A stretch of DNA of 64,000 nt from Plasmodium malariae (GCF_900090045.1 NC_041781.1:1720001-1784000), one strand, 5' to 3'. Positions 10,394 to 22,291 are shown, numbered from the stretch's first letter. Made by a program: numbers and translations. Notes: generated by a model not told the origin, from the letters alone.

Positions 10394-11559
10394 ATAAAAT
10401 ATAGCGAACACTCCATTTCTAAGACATTTTAAAAATATGCTTTCCTCTTTTAAAATTAAAATTTCCCCATTTTTTCATAAAGTTTGCTAATCGCATTTTC
10501 CTCTGTGTGCTATTCTTTTTCGTGAAGCAATTTTATCTCACCAAGTGGTTATGGGGATGCACAAAAAACGAAACAGACATATGCTATACCAGCATGTACG
10601 TAGTGGTTTGCTTAAATTTTTTTCCTTTTTAAAATGGGGAAATATTTTATTCTTTTACACATTGAAAAGGTATTCCAGATCAGAGGATTACTGCCTTTAC
10701 TTTTGCTTTTGCTTTTGCTTTTTCTTTTTCTTTTTCTTTTTTTTTTTTTTTTCCCTTTTCCTTTTTTTCCTTCCCTCTTTTCTTTATTTTTCCTTGCAGA
10801 AGAATGATTACTCGTGGCGCAGGCCAATGTCGAGTTCCCGTCGTTCTCTGCACATACATATATGTGTAATGTAAACGTGTAAACGTGTAAATGTGTAAAC
10901 GTGTAAATGTGTATGTGCGACAAGTCCGCAATTTGGAAGAACAAATAAAGTCACTTGACGTAGTTTGTGTAAATTTATTTTACATGTAAGACTTAGAGGA
11001 TGTTAAAAAAAAAAAAAAAAAAAATATAGCCCTTTCCTTTTATTCTTTTTTAAACACAAGGGAAAAAGCATATTTCATTATGACTACCGGCTGGGGGTAT
11101 TTTACCTAAGCTTGTGCGTATGCTTGAAACGTACTTACGCGTAATACGTATGTGAATACATACGTATAAACGCGTGTATATATATATATATATATATATG
11201 CAAGCATGTATACACTTTTTTGCCTTTTTTCATGAAATTCCTTCTTACGATATCCCTTTTTGAATTCCATTACAGTCCTTTTTTTTTTCTTTTTTTTTTT
11301 TTTTGTATTCCTTTTTGCGATAATGTATAAAAACATTTATGTATATATGTATTCACGTATTTACTAATTAACCCATATTTTTTTTTTTTTTTTTTTTTTT
11401 TGAAGTGCACACCACTTGTCCTTTTCTCTTTTTACCTTTCCCATATTTACCGCAGTGGGGAAAGCAAAAATGGAGTTTACATTTGTAAGTTGATTCCAGT
11501 ATGCGAGTGGAAATGTCAAACAGTGGAGTTGAATAAGTACAGTGAAATATTTTTATTTT

Positions 11560-11725
11560 ATTATTTCATCGTTCCATTATTCCATTGTTCCATTATTCCA
11601 TTATTTTATTGTTGCATTATTTTATTATTCCATTGTTTTATTATTCCATTGTATTATTGTTGCATTATTTTATTATTCCATTGTTTTATTATTCCATTGT
11701 TTTATTATTCCATTGTTTTATTATT
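11560..11725. repeat. Degenerate ATTCCATTGTTTTATT-type minisatellite
   Basis: Interleaved 9 to 16-bp units (TTCCATTAT, TTCCATTGT, TTTTATTAT, TTGCATTAT) repeat across about 165 bp. This gives repetitive open frames in all three plus-strand phases. Confidence 0.8.
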
Positions 11726-11918
11726 TTATTTTTTTTTTTTGAGCTATTAAGCAGTAATAGCGGCATTATTGTATGTGAAAAAAAAAAAAAAGGAAAATAA
11801 TAAAGATTGGCAAGGTGCAAATGGTTAATTAATTACTTATGTCGTATTTAGGTATGCTCCTTTATATACGTCTTGTTCGTCCAATCTTTTCCAGAAAATA
11901 TGCAATGTGTAAACGGGT

Positions 11919-11976
<58 letters not shown>

Positions 11977-12415
11977 GTACATATATGCAGGGAGCAAACT
12001 TTTGTAAGCCTGCTAGAGCTCGTCCAAATAGCTCTTATCGCGATTTATAACTGTTATAAAGCATTATATTTTTAATTAGAAAAATGTAAATTGTTTGAAT
12101 ATGAGGTTCCCTTTTTGATTGTCCTTTCGATGGTGAAGACTTTGCTCTACGGGTGAGGGCATTTCATCAGTGCTCGTGAAGAAGCGTGCTCACTCTTATT
12201 TTTCAAGCTCTATCCCACATACATGAGGAAATGTACAAACATATGCAAATATGTAGATAAATACGAAAATGTACATCCATATGCAAATACACACATAAAT
12301 ATACCACGACATACGTTTTTGCACTGACCATATGGAGCTGTTGATGGGTGTATGTAAACAATATTAACATTGAAAGGAAAAAAAGGAAGAAATATACGAG
12401 CACGTGCGCAGGGAA

Positions 12416-12448
<33 letters not shown>

Positions 12449-12635
12449 ATACATTTAATTGGCAATTTTAAAAGATGCCCGTTGCACACTAAGGGAACTT
12501 CCTTTCGGGCATTTTGTATGTATTACGTTCTTCGCTTTTTTCCACTTCTTATCCTTTCTTACTTTCTAAGAAGATGTGCACACAATGATAAACACCTTCC
12601 CCCTGCCCCTCCCCCCAACCAATAGCAGTACCACA

Positions 12636-14090
12636 CTAATATCTCAACCAGTAGGTTTTTTGGCGTAGATCAATGTACTGAGGCATACCATGCAATGCAC
12701 CTATGGCAGCAACAGCTATATCGCGGTCATGGAGGTATTTCCAAGCAACTCTCTTTACTTCATCTGTGTCTATTTCATTTAATCTTAAAATAAATTCTGC
12801 TAATGGAATTTTTCTTCCGTAAACTAATATCTGTCTTGACACTTCTTCAGCTAAGGTAGATGATGATTCAAATATACTAATAAGCTGCGTTTTTAATTGA
12901 ATTTTGGCTAGCTCTACTTCCTCATCTGTAATACTATAACTTAAGGAAGTAATACCAAACATTAATTCACCAAGGGCATGCTCAACAGCTAGCTCATCGC
13001 ATTGTACATAAAAGCCAAATAGACCTGTGTTATTATAACATGTATTGAAAGAAGTAAAATAGTCAGCACATCCTATTGTCATCTTATTACATATATTATT
13101 AACAGTTCTGTTAGCAGATAATTTACCTGGTACTATACCCTCTTCATTTTTTTTGTAACTACCAATTATACATTGCATTAACATGAAGGTGATAGAGTCA
13201 GGTGATTTCCATTCTACTCCTTCAAATGCAACTGCTACATGTGCACTTGGCCCTGAGTCATCATCTCTAACAATGATTTCGGAACCGCAAAAGAATGGTT
13301 TTTCATCTATATTATTTTTTGTCAATATAGCTTTTTCCTGCGGTTTGAAGTGACCAAAATTCTGTTCAGCTAACTTAACAATCTGTTCATGTTCTACATT
13401 TCCAACTGCGCATAAAACCATTCTATCGGATGTATAATTTTTCTGTATGTAATTTAAAATTTCTTGCCTGTTCATATTTTTTATATTTTCCACAGGTCCT
13501 AAAATAGTATATCCTAATGGATGATCTCTAAAAGCAGTCATGTGTAATTTATCAAAAATTACTTCATCCTTTGACTTCTCTACTTCTTCCATCTCTCTTA
13601 GTATTACATGCTTTTCCATTTCTATTAAATTTTCATCAAATACACTATTCGTTAGTATATCCCCTAACAGTTCAATACACCATTTTATATCTTCTTTAAA
13701 GCATTTGCAATAGTAACCCGTCTGTTCTCTAGCTGTATATGCATTTAAATGTGCTCCCATGTTTTCTATCTCTTTTTCTAACTGTATTCTGCTTCTTTTA
13801 CGTGTTCCCTTGAATATCATATGCTCTAAAAAATGTGCAACACCGTTGTTATACTTGTTTTCATATTTACTCCCACTACTTATCCATATACCTACTGTAG
13901 GTATTTCACAGCTATTTTTTACTGTAGCAATTTTTAGCTTATTCGGTAATTCACTAACTTTTGTAATTGTCTGATTGGCTATTTCTTGCGCTAGGTTTTG
14001 TGTTGTTTTGTTCCTTCGAGCAAAAGAGAAAATGCTCCCCCCGTGGGTCCAAACAATGGTACTTTGCACTCTTTTCCGGAGAAGGAGCAT
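12636..14090 (-). CDS. Mitochondrial processing peptidase beta subunit (M16 metalloprotease)
   Basis: A 484-residue frame that starts with a basic presequence-like leader (MLLLRKRVQS). It cleaves targeting sequences from imported mitochondrial proteins. In apicomplexans the same protein is thought to double as a core subunit of the bc1 complex. Seen: the inverted zinc motif HFLEH at residues 86-90 (HxxEH), with the distal metal ligand expected about 76 residues later at Glu166 in the LREMEEVEKS stretch. The flanking GVAHFLEHMIFKGT and NAYTAREQTGYYCK are characteristic of the beta rather than the alpha subunit. The C-terminal M16 domain is complete and the length is normal for the family, with no low-complexity insert, which is unusual among its neighbours. 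The start is the first Met and gives the expected presequence. Confidence 0.95.
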   Translation of the reverse strand: MLLLRKRVQSTIVWTHGGSIFSFARRNKTTQNLAQEIANQTITKVSELPNKLKIATVKNSCEIPTVGIWISSGSKYENKYNNGVAHFLEHMIFKGTRKRSRIQLEKEIENMGAHLNAYTAREQTGYYCKCFKEDIKWCIELLGDILTNSVFDENLIEMEKHVILREMEEVEKSKDEVIFDKLHMTAFRDHPLGYTILGPVENIKNMNRQEILNYIQKNYTSDRMVLCAVGNVEHEQIVKLAEQNFGHFKPQEKAILTKNNIDEKPFFCGSEIIVRDDDSGPSAHVAVAFEGVEWKSPDSITFMLMQCIIGSYKKNEEGIVPGKLSANRTVNNICNKMTIGCADYFTSFNTCYNNTGLFGFYVQCDELAVEHALGELMFGITSLSYSITDEEVELAKIQLKTQLISIFESSSTLAEEVSRQILVYGRKIPLAEFILRLNEIDTDEVKRVAWKYLHDRDIAVAAIGALHGMPQYIDLRQKTYWLRY

Positions 14091-14531
14091 CTTATATGGA
14101 GCGTACTGAGGTAGGGGGATAAAATGTGTTTGCGCAGTGTGTAGTATGTACTATGTATAGTGTGTATTTGTGCAAAGTGCACTATCGAAGTATGTAATGT
14201 ACACTATATGGCGTGTTGTTCGCACTGATGTTACCCCAAGCGACTATCTCAGATAAAGATAGTTGAAAACACGATGCACCAGAACGAATACGCTTCTACA
14301 TCATATCATTCAAGCATTAACGTAGTAACATAGCACGAAGAAGAGCCGAGTGGAAGAGATACTATTTCGCTCAAAAATGGGAGGCACAATGAGATATAAA
14401 AAATTATTTCTTTATACATAAATAGTAGTATGCATATACATATATACATACATGAGCCTATATGTATGCACTCCCCCACACAAACATAAAATGCTTTATT
14501 TCTTATTCTGGTAGGCCCCTTTCGAAAATAA

Positions 14532-14572
<41 letters not shown>

Positions 14573-14928
14573 AATACGAATATAAAAAAGCGTTTAAAAG
14601 TGGGCCCATTAAAGCTGGTGTACACTGCGCGGCAAATGCATAAGTACGTAAATAAGTACATACATATATATGTATATAAATACATACATACAGGCAGGTA
14701 CATATATTCAACTACTCACTCTTAGATGTTCAAACAAATTCAAGCATACGCGCAGGAACTCGTTTCCAGTGACGCATATGCTTTTGCGTATGCCCGAATG
14801 AGCTTACCAATTTTTTTTTATTTTAATTTGAATTGGCTGATAATGTTTTTTTAAAAAGAATTACGTTAAAAAGGGGAAGCACAGACTTATGACTGTACAT
14901 CAAAAAAAAAAAAAAAAAAAAAAAAAAA

Positions 14929-15020
14929 TAAGAATAAATAAAATAAGAATAAATAAAATAAGAATAAATAAAATAAGAATAAATAAAATAAGAATAAATA
15001 AAATAAGAATAAATAAAATA
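14929..15020. repeat. 15-bp minisatellite (AATAAAATAAGAATA)
   Basis: Six near-identical 15-bp copies directly follow a poly(A) tract. This explains the Arg-Ile-Asn-Lys repeats in the local open frame. Confidence 0.88.
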
Positions 15021-16294
15021 CTCAAAATAAGGAAAACACGCAAAATAAGGAAAATGCATAAAAAAAAAATGAGAGAATAGATGAAAAAATAAAATAAAAT
15101 AAAACAGGACGTAAATCTGATTATTGTACGTGCATAACCATTTTGAAAACAAGTATGTACAAATGATAAGGAACAAACTGTTCGTTCACAAAATTAAAAG
15201 AAAGCAGGGGCAATGATACTACTATACATATAGTATTTATTTGTGCAGGCTAGAGTGAAAAAAAAAGAGAAAAAAAAAAAAAAAAAAAAAAAAAATTATA
15301 TTTTAAATACTAAAACAGTGTGAGGCATATTACTTTTAATGAAATATTATCGGAAAAACTGAAAATTCGTTTTTTATCCTTTTTTTTTTTTTTATAATTA
15401 TTTCGAAAAGGGACTTTGCCACGGGTACAGCTTGACAGATCACCATTTCCTATGCTACATGTACTGTCGTTCAAATATGTACACAAAAATTGCATACATT
15501 ACATGTACATGTATGAACGTATATATATATTTATTTATTTATTTTAATAAAGTGGCTTCTTTATTTGTAATTATCCCTTTCCCAGAGGTACTTTAACAAA
15601 GGAGGGTCGTTCAACGTAAAGATGATACTTCCCCTTACGCAAAGGGATAGCAATGGATAGGTTCGTGCGTTCATATATTTTATATATGAACAAGGAAGAA
15701 CGAACTCTACAGATGTGTAAAAGTGTTTTTGGAATGTACACGGATGTTAGTACCCATATGTAGTGAAATTTTGTATAAAAAAGGAAAAACTTTCATTCTG
15801 CATGGGTACTTGTTTATTTAGGGGAAAAAATACCATTTGCGTTTATTCCTCCTAATTGCCCCTTTGTACGTGTACAAGTGTATGTATATGTAGGTGTACA
15901 TGTACACACATACATATACCCATTAATTTTTTTTTTTTTTTTTTTTTTGTTTATCTGTCATTTCACGTACATGCTAATGTGGAAACAAAACGTGGCAGCT
16001 AAATTTACCGAAACATCTTAATGTTACTCGCTCTTTTTATTAAAACCATAAAAATGGAAAATTTTCAAACTGGATATCCAGTCTTTATATAACGTCATGT
16101 ACCATGTTGTTAATGCGTTCACCTGACCGAGAAAATGAGGATTGTTCATACTTAATTAAATATAAGAAGGAAACAAAAAGAAAGAAAAGAAAAAAAAAAA
16201 AAAATGGTCTTGACTGTTGTTTCATTAAAATTAAAATTTTCACGCTGATGAGCAGTTCAACAGAAGAATACATACATAAAGAAGCGCTCGTATG

Positions 16295-16440
16295 TATACA
16301 CAGACATACACAAACATACATAGACATACATAGACATACACAGGCACACACAGGCATACACAAACATACATAGACATACACAAACATACATAGACATACA
16401 CAAACATACATAGACATACACAGGCACACACAGGCATACA
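16295..16440. repeat. 12-bp CA-rich minisatellite
   Basis: About 12 copies of ACATACACAAAC, ACATACATAGAC and ACACACAGGCAT variants in mixed order. It lies about 65 bp downstream of the TFIIA-gamma stop codon. Confidence 0.85.
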
Positions 16441-16506
16441 CTTATGTACTGACAAAATGGGCTAGACTGGTTAAGTATAGGGGCACCTTTTTTTGGAGCC
16501 AAACAC

Positions 16507-16970
16507 CTAAATATCTATCGACTTAATTTTTAATAAAGGCAAATGTAACACAATCTTATTATGGGTGAGAAATGCATTTTCTACGTACAATAGTTGTACA
16601 TTGTTTTCTTTTTTGGAGTTTATCAGTTTTCCCCTTATGTTCCATTTGTTCTCTTTCGATTCCTTCAGTTCATTTAACGTGTCAGTTATTGCCTGATCCC
16701 GAAAAAAAAAAAAAAAAATAAAGGGGGGGGGGAAAAAAACATACATAGAAACATGCATACGTACGTATGCGCAGAAATATGTATAATGTGTGCATATGCA
16801 GATAAGTATACAAAGGTTAACGTAGGAACACACCTACAGAAATGGCGTAAAAATATTAACAATGTCTTTGCATATCCGTATGAACGATGAGAAAAAGCAC
16901 AAAGAGGGATAGTTGTCATGTATTCTTTCTTCTTTTTTTTCTTCTTTTTTTTCTTCTTTTTTTTCTTCTT

Positions 16971-17012
<42 letters not shown>

Positions 17013-17526
17013 CTTCTTTTTTTTCATCTTTTTTTTCATCTTTTTTTTCTTCTTCTTTTTCTTCTTTTTTTTCTTCTTCTTTTTCTTCTTTTTTTTCTTC
17101 TTTTTTTTCTTCTTCTTTTTCTTCTTTTATTGTTTTTTTCCATTTTGTATGACTTACTAATTGAAATGAAAAAAGAATTTTATTATATAAGCTCCTGCTT
17201 ATAACTCTTTTCTGTAAATACATATTAAGAAGGTAAATAAGGGACTCCCCTATAACAAAATGGAAATGAATATCATCAATGATTGGTATTTTTATATGAT
17301 AGCACTGTCCATTATATCTGTTAATATTTATACACAAATAATGCTTATCATTGTTTTTGTTCTCTTCATTTGGTTTGCTCAACCCTTTGAGTGAATCTTC
17401 ATCATTATTTTTATTCCTTCTACATCTGTTGAACTTTTTACATTCGTCTGAGTGTTTTATTAATGGTGATGGTAAGCTATCTTCATTGATGTTTTCAAAA
17501 TTTTGAAAAAAAAGTTTGTCATCCAT
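16507..17526 (-). CDS. Transcription initiation factor TFIIA gamma subunit (2 exons)
   Basis: TFIIA-gamma stabilises TBP on promoter DNA. My model is exon 1 at 17526-17158 (123 codons), an intron at 17157-16693, and exon 2 at 16692-16507 (61 residues), giving 184 residues. The donor reads TTA|GTAAGT and the acceptor GATCAG|GCA, with phase kept. Spliced, residues read NKILFSFQL then AITDTLNEL, aligning with human LLQFDK-AINAALAQ. The following NKWNIRGKLI matches VNFRGSLN, and the end KIKSIDI matches KVKIVACD. VIGESLIYLLNMYLQKRVIS corresponds to the first helix of the human helical domain. An Asn/Lys-rich N-terminal extension of about 85 residues is absent from the human protein of about 109. 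The unspliced frame would add a long Lys/Glu tract, which this model places in the intron. From memory, a divergent TFIIA-gamma was proposed for P. falciparum beside MPP-beta, in agreement with this position. Confidence 0.75.
16919..17136. repeat. TTTTTTTTCTTC repeat inside the TFIIA-gamma intron
   Basis: About 17 copies of (T)8CTTC and TCTTCTTTT variants surround a poly(T) run of about 33 nt. On the minus strand it reads as GAAGAAAAAAAA and is open in all three frames, which inflates the apparent ORF. By the splice model above it is wholly intronic. Confidence 0.88.
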
Positions 17527-18412
17527 CCATGAAGGGGCGATAGTAAAGGTTAGCAGCAGGGGGGGAGGAAGTACATAGAAGTGTATATACGTAAGGATGC
17601 TCTTTAGTACGGATGCCTTTTAGTATGTGTGCGCTTATGTATGAGCTTACGCACGTATGCACATGTACGTATGTAACATTAAGTATAAGCGGGCTGATTC
17701 GTACTGTATAAATGGTTAGCCGAACTTCTGGGCACTTGACTTGCATTATGCTCTTAAGTAACGCAGATTGTATGGAATGTTATCCCACTTATTTGCTGCC
17801 CCTTATGCTATATTTGATGTATTATATTATTTTATTTCGTTATACATTATTTCATTTCATTATACATTATTTTATTTTATTATTTTTTATTTCATTTCAT
17901 TATATATCATTTTATTTCATTATACATTATTTTATTTTATTATTTTTTATTTCATTTCATTATATATCATTTTATTTCATTATTTTTTATATCATTTTTT
18001 GAGGTATTTTCTTCACTTTCCCGAGAAGCTTTGTACTCATCAGAGTCAAGTTAAAAACATCATAATATAGAATGATGTGTATGAATTGTGTATGTATGCA
18101 CATGTATGTGTTCTGCTTGATCACCTATGACAAAAATGTAGAAGTACGCTAAATAGATAAGAGGAAAACACTTCTCTTTTTCGACTCTTATATGTCAAGA
18201 AGAAAAAAAAAAAAAAAAAAAATAGAAAAAGCACTATCTGTAAAAAATATATTTTTTATTTTTGTTTTGTTATGCTTTATTATGTTTTATCATATTTTAT
18301 CAAGTTTCGTTATGATTTACCATATTTTTTTATGTTTTATGTTTTATTTTTTTTTAAATCAGGTTAAGGAAAAAGGTATTTTTGGCTAGTCAGTAGTACA
18401 TAGGGAATAGAG

Positions 18413-18444
<32 letters not shown>

Positions 18445-18937
18445 CTACACATTGAGCAAAAAAAAAAAAAAAAAAAACCCCTCTACACATAAAGCGCTAT
18501 AAAGACAAGGTAATAGAATGCAAACAAAATTAACTTATGACAAAACAGAAGTTTATAATTTTTTTTTTTTTTTTTTTGATTAGTTAAATTAAATTATTCA
18601 TTTAATTTGTCAAAGTGTGCATCGTTGGACGCATTTATGTTTTTGTTTAATGAGTACAGGTTTGCGTGAGCAACACAGGTATTGTGTATTCGGCACTCTG
18701 TATGTGTGTGAACGGGCAAGTGAATGGGGGTATAAATATGCACTAGATAAAATATGCCCCCATTGCACACATGCGCACGTGAAAATTTGTATGTACGTAT
18801 ATGTGTATGTGCACATGCCTCACGTGAATACACTGCACGTACATATGCTTCTACAGTAAGACCATACGTTGTACGCTTTCTTTTTTTTTTTTTTTTTTTT
18901 TTGGGAACTCTCTATAAAAGTATAACTCACTTCCATC
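17527..18937. promoter_or_regulatory. Divergent intergenic region between TFIIA-gamma and delta-tubulin
   Basis: 1.4 kb that must contain both promoters, since the two genes point away from each other. It holds a 60-bp tandem duplication in a T-rich stretch (about 17818-17995) and several A/T homopolymers, including a 26-nt poly(A) at 18414-18440 and a poly(T) at 18881-18902. The poly(T) ends 36 bp before the delta-tubulin start. No specific factor site was recognised. Confidence 0.55.
17870..17990. repeat. 60-bp tandem duplication, T-rich
   Basis: The segment TATTTTTTATTTCATTTCAT plus its 40 following bases occurs at 17881 and again at 17941, nearly identically. Shorter TTTCATTTCATTATA units extend it to about 17845. 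Confidence 0.85.
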
Positions 18938-21010
18938 ATGACGGTGCTGACCATTCAAGTAGGACAATGCGGGAATCAACTCGGCTTTGCATTTTTCGAC
19001 ATAATGTACAAACATATATGTGCATCAAAAAATGAAAATTTTAGAAATATGTTAGTTAATATGTATTTCGATGAGGAATGCCATTACGAAAACAACCTCT
19101 TTCCAGTCATTGAATATGATGCATATAATTATAACAAAGGAAGAAAATGCTACATACATGAAAATAATAACATACCTTGTTTAAATAATTATATTGCAAG
19201 GTGCATTTTAATTGATATGGAACCTAAAGTGATTGAAAAGTGCTTGTATTCAAATTTATCAGACAAAAATTGCAACGATTGTAGTTATACAAGCAAAAAA
19301 AGTAAAAAAACGAAGGAAAATTATGATCATGGTCAGACGGAAAGGACAACAGGAGGGGAGACGGGTCAGAAATATGTTTGCGGTCTTGAAGAATATTATG
19401 AACCTGTAAATAATTTTGTAAAAATATTTAATAAGGACCATAAGGGATGTACCGGGGGGGAGAAGTCTTATAATGGATCTGAAGTGAAGCAGTACAGCCA
19501 CTCCTATGGGCAGTATAGTGAACCCGATGGGTCGAATAATTTCCCAGATGAGCAGTTTAATTTATCTGAAGTGCAGCATAATTTTCCGGATGGGCTATAC
19601 AATGGGGGAGAAAAAAAAGGTAGAAAAATCAAAAGTGAATATTATATCAACGAATGGAAATATAACAACACCAATTTTGTGTATGGCTTGAACGGGTCAG
19701 GAAATAATTGGTCATACGGTTTTAATGTTCATGCAAAAAATATTTGTGAACATTTTATTAATTTAGTAAATAAAGAGTTCGAAAAAAATGATATGAAAGA
19801 AAGTATAGATAATATATTATTGTTTCATAGTTTAGCAGGCGGTAGTGGAAGTGGTATCAGTTCGTATATATCGTACATGTTAAAAGATGAATTTCCCAAA
19901 ATCAATTTATTTAATATATGCGTCCTTCCTTATATGTTTGGGGAAATTAGTGTACAGAGTTTGAATTCTATATTATGTTTGTCCTCCCTTTATGATGTGT
20001 CCGATTGTTTGATCCTTTTTGAAAATGATAAATTTGAATTAATGTGTAAAAGAATTAATAATGAAAATATAAATACAGATGAGATTAATAAATACATTAG
20101 CTTATTTTTAGCTTATACCATTGGGTTACCCATAGATTTTACTAATTTAAAAAATAGCAATACGTATAAATATTCGAATATTATGAATTGCATATTGGCA
20201 GATCTGTGTTGTCATCCTAACTATAAATTATTATCAACACGTTATCTACCACAAGTTTTTAAAGAAAATATGAAATTTGAACAAAATTCTTTTAACATGT
20301 TATTAAAGCGAATGCATAAAATGGTAATAAAGGGTAGTATACTAGACTCTGATGTGACGAATACCAAAGGTATGATACCAATGACTGAGTCGTCTAACTT
20401 GGATGACTACTTTGCTCGCTTGCCCTCCAGGAGTTTACATAAGAGCGATATTTTTTCCAGAAATATACACATACCTATATATTTAAACGAGGCTCTTAGC
20501 AAGTCTTACGTGAATAGAGAGTATAACGCAATATTTTTAAAAAAAAATGCAAAAAGTTATTCGTCCAAAGGTCAAACCAGTCATCGCACACATCAGGCTC
20601 AACACATGCATCATTTAAAAAATATCACAGAGCCCCTATCCGGAAACAATTACACTCATAATAATATCATTTTTAACTGCAAAATGATAATGCGGGGAGA
20701 AATTAACGAAAATATTAATCTGGACTTATTTAAAAACCACGTTTTATATAATAACAAATCATTACATCCGATGGAGGTATATATTGATGAAAGCAAACAC
20801 TTTTCCCATAACAGTTTATCTATGATATCGAATTGCTTAAGTCCAATACCAACTTTAAAAAAAATTTTGCAAAAAGCCAAAATGTTATATGCAACAAATG
20901 CGTATATTTATCAGTACAACAATTACGGTGTAACACATGACCATGTTCATAATTCTTTGATGTCCGTGGAGCAGATTGTTAACTCGTACGAAAATTTATC
21001 CTGTGAGTAG
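18938..21010 (+). CDS. Delta-tubulin
   Basis: A 690-residue single-exon gene. The N-terminus MTVLTIQVGQCGNQLGF is the tubulin nucleotide-binding start. The glycine-rich tubulin signature appears as LAGGSGSGISSY near residue 298, against GGTGSG in canonical tubulins. Delta-specific matches are ILIDMEPKVI, GSGNNWSYGFNVH (about 252-264) and the C-terminal YIYQYNNYG and SVEQIVNSYENL, which parallel the end of human TUBD1. Delta-tubulin is known for centriole and basal-body triplets. In Plasmodium, basal bodies form de novo only in male gametogenesis, so expression there is inferred. The protein is over 200 residues longer than human TUBD1. An insertion at about residues 105-245 includes imperfect repeats (YSEPDGSNNFPDEQFNLSE, then VQHNFPDGLYN), and another lies near 455-550. 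The start is certain because it begins the conserved domain. Confidence 0.93.
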   Translation: MTVLTIQVGQCGNQLGFAFFDIMYKHICASKNENFRNMLVNMYFDEECHYENNLFPVIEYDAYNYNKGRKCYIHENNNIPCLNNYIARCILIDMEPKVIEKCLYSNLSDKNCNDCSYTSKKSKKTKENYDHGQTERTTGGETGQKYVCGLEEYYEPVNNFVKIFNKDHKGCTGGEKSYNGSEVKQYSHSYGQYSEPDGSNNFPDEQFNLSEVQHNFPDGLYNGGEKKGRKIKSEYYINEWKYNNTNFVYGLNGSGNNWSYGFNVHAKNICEHFINLVNKEFEKNDMKESIDNILLFHSLAGGSGSGISSYISYMLKDEFPKINLFNICVLPYMFGEISVQSLNSILCLSSLYDVSDCLILFENDKFELMCKRINNENINTDEINKYISLFLAYTIGLPIDFTNLKNSNTYKYSNIMNCILADLCCHPNYKLLSTRYLPQVFKENMKFEQNSFNMLLKRMHKMVIKGSILDSDVTNTKGMIPMTESSNLDDYFARLPSRSLHKSDIFSRNIHIPIYLNEALSKSYVNREYNAIFLKKNAKSYSSKGQTSHRTHQAQHMHHLKNITEPLSGNNYTHNNIIFNCKMIMRGEINENINLDLFKNHVLYNNKSLHPMEVYIDESKHFSHNSLSMISNCLSPIPTLKKILQKAKMLYATNAYIYQYNNYGVTHDHVHNSLMSVEQIVNSYENLSCE

Positions 21011-21294
21011 AAGCTTCATGAGGGGGGGGGAGAATCCATACATCCACATCCAGATCGCATGAATGTACGTATTGAAGTGAATGCACATGTATGTATATAT
21101 GAATGTACTGAAGCAAGTATATATATATGCATGTACAATGGAGGAGCAGTCTCGATGTATTTCTGTTTTTTAAAATTACTTTTCACATTTTCCATATTTT
21201 TCACATCTTTACAATGTACACACATATATTATCACGTATGCGTGAGAAGAGAGCCATTTTAACCCTAACTACACTTTTATACTATATCAACCAC
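21011..21294. other. Short convergent intergenic region
   Basis: 284 bp between the delta-tubulin stop and the FIP1 stop. It starts with a run of nine G and holds ATGTA-type microsatellite sequence. No gene was seen. It is one of the shortest gaps in the window. Confidence 0.7.
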
Positions 21295-22260
21295 TTAAAT
21301 TTCCTGGTTTTGCTTAAAAAAGTTAATGAAATTTTGGAATTGCGTTAAATCTTCGTTTTGTTCTAAGTTCTCTGTTTCTTCGTTTTTTAATTTACTGTTG
21401 TTGGCACCTCCGTTACTGTACATGTAAATGTCACTATTTCCACGATTGTAACTATTATGAACATGGTCATAATTTTGAGTAAAATTGTTCCTGTTGTTTG
21501 TATTACGGTCATTGGGAGGATTTTTATTTAAATTAATTCTGTATCCGTCTTCATTCTTAAACGGGTGCTTATTAAAATAACTCTCTTCTACCACACTGGA
21601 CAATTTGTCTTTATTGTTAAAATTATTCATCATACTATTTTTGCTATTTAAAAATTTTTTTTTCATGTTTTTTGCGTATTTCATATTATTAGCATTATGC
21701 ATATTTTGCATATTTGGCGCATTTCTGTATTTGACATTTTTCGAATATAGTAAGTCCTCCTCAAAACGGGGTTGAGTGAAAATACTGGTTTTTAAATTAT
21801 CATCATAAATATTATCGGCATTTTCAATTTGGTAATTTTGTTGTTGCTCTATTCTCCTATCAATATGTTTTTGTACCCAATCTTTGAAGCTATTTTCATC
21901 CAAATTATAATTGAACCACATACTTTTGTCTGCGTGGTGAGCCCACGGCTTTTCATGAGTGTAGTCATATTTCATGAAAACCTTATTTTCTTTTGTAGCT
22001 ATTTGTACTTGTGTTTCCAAATTGACATCCTGCTGTTCCTCATTCTGCAAAGGTGGGAAAAAGGGGAGGTGTTAACTGCGCTAGTTCGTTATTCTGTTAG
22101 GGCATTTTTGCTTCATCACTTTGATGTTCTACTGATCTGCAGCTCAACTGCTTTATTGTTTTATTTTATCATTTTACCGTATTATCAATTTATCATTTTG
22201 TTATTTTTTTTTTCATTTTTATTTTCACTTAATTTTTTATTTTAATTTTTATTTTCACTT

Positions 22261-22291
<31 letters not shown>

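Larger units (their letters stand above)
10066..12635. other. Intergenic region: GCP3 5' flank and MPP-beta 3' flank
   Basis: 2.6 kb without a recognisable gene. It contains a GAAAAAATAT/GAAAAAATAA array (10205-10393), a pyrimidine tract (10696-10760), several poly(A)/poly(T) runs, (TA)n microsatellites near 11178-11200 and 11926-11970, and a TTCCATTATTCCATTGTTTT-type array (11560-11725). The open frames seen here are low-complexity read-through. Confidence 0.65.
14091..16506. other. Intergenic region: MPP-beta 5' flank and TFIIA-gamma 3' flank
   Basis: 2.4 kb without a supported gene. It contains a 39-nt poly(A) run (14531-14569), a 15-bp AATAAGAATAAATAA array (14929-15020), further poly(A) runs near 14903 and 15268, and a 12-bp CA-rich array (16295-16440). 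Short open frames on both strands are repeat-derived. Confidence 0.65.

Noticed and set aside
16834..17526. 230-residue protein ending in a long Lys/Glu repeat
   Set aside because: The donor GTAAGT before the repeat and the TFIIA-gamma alignment show that the repeat is intronic.
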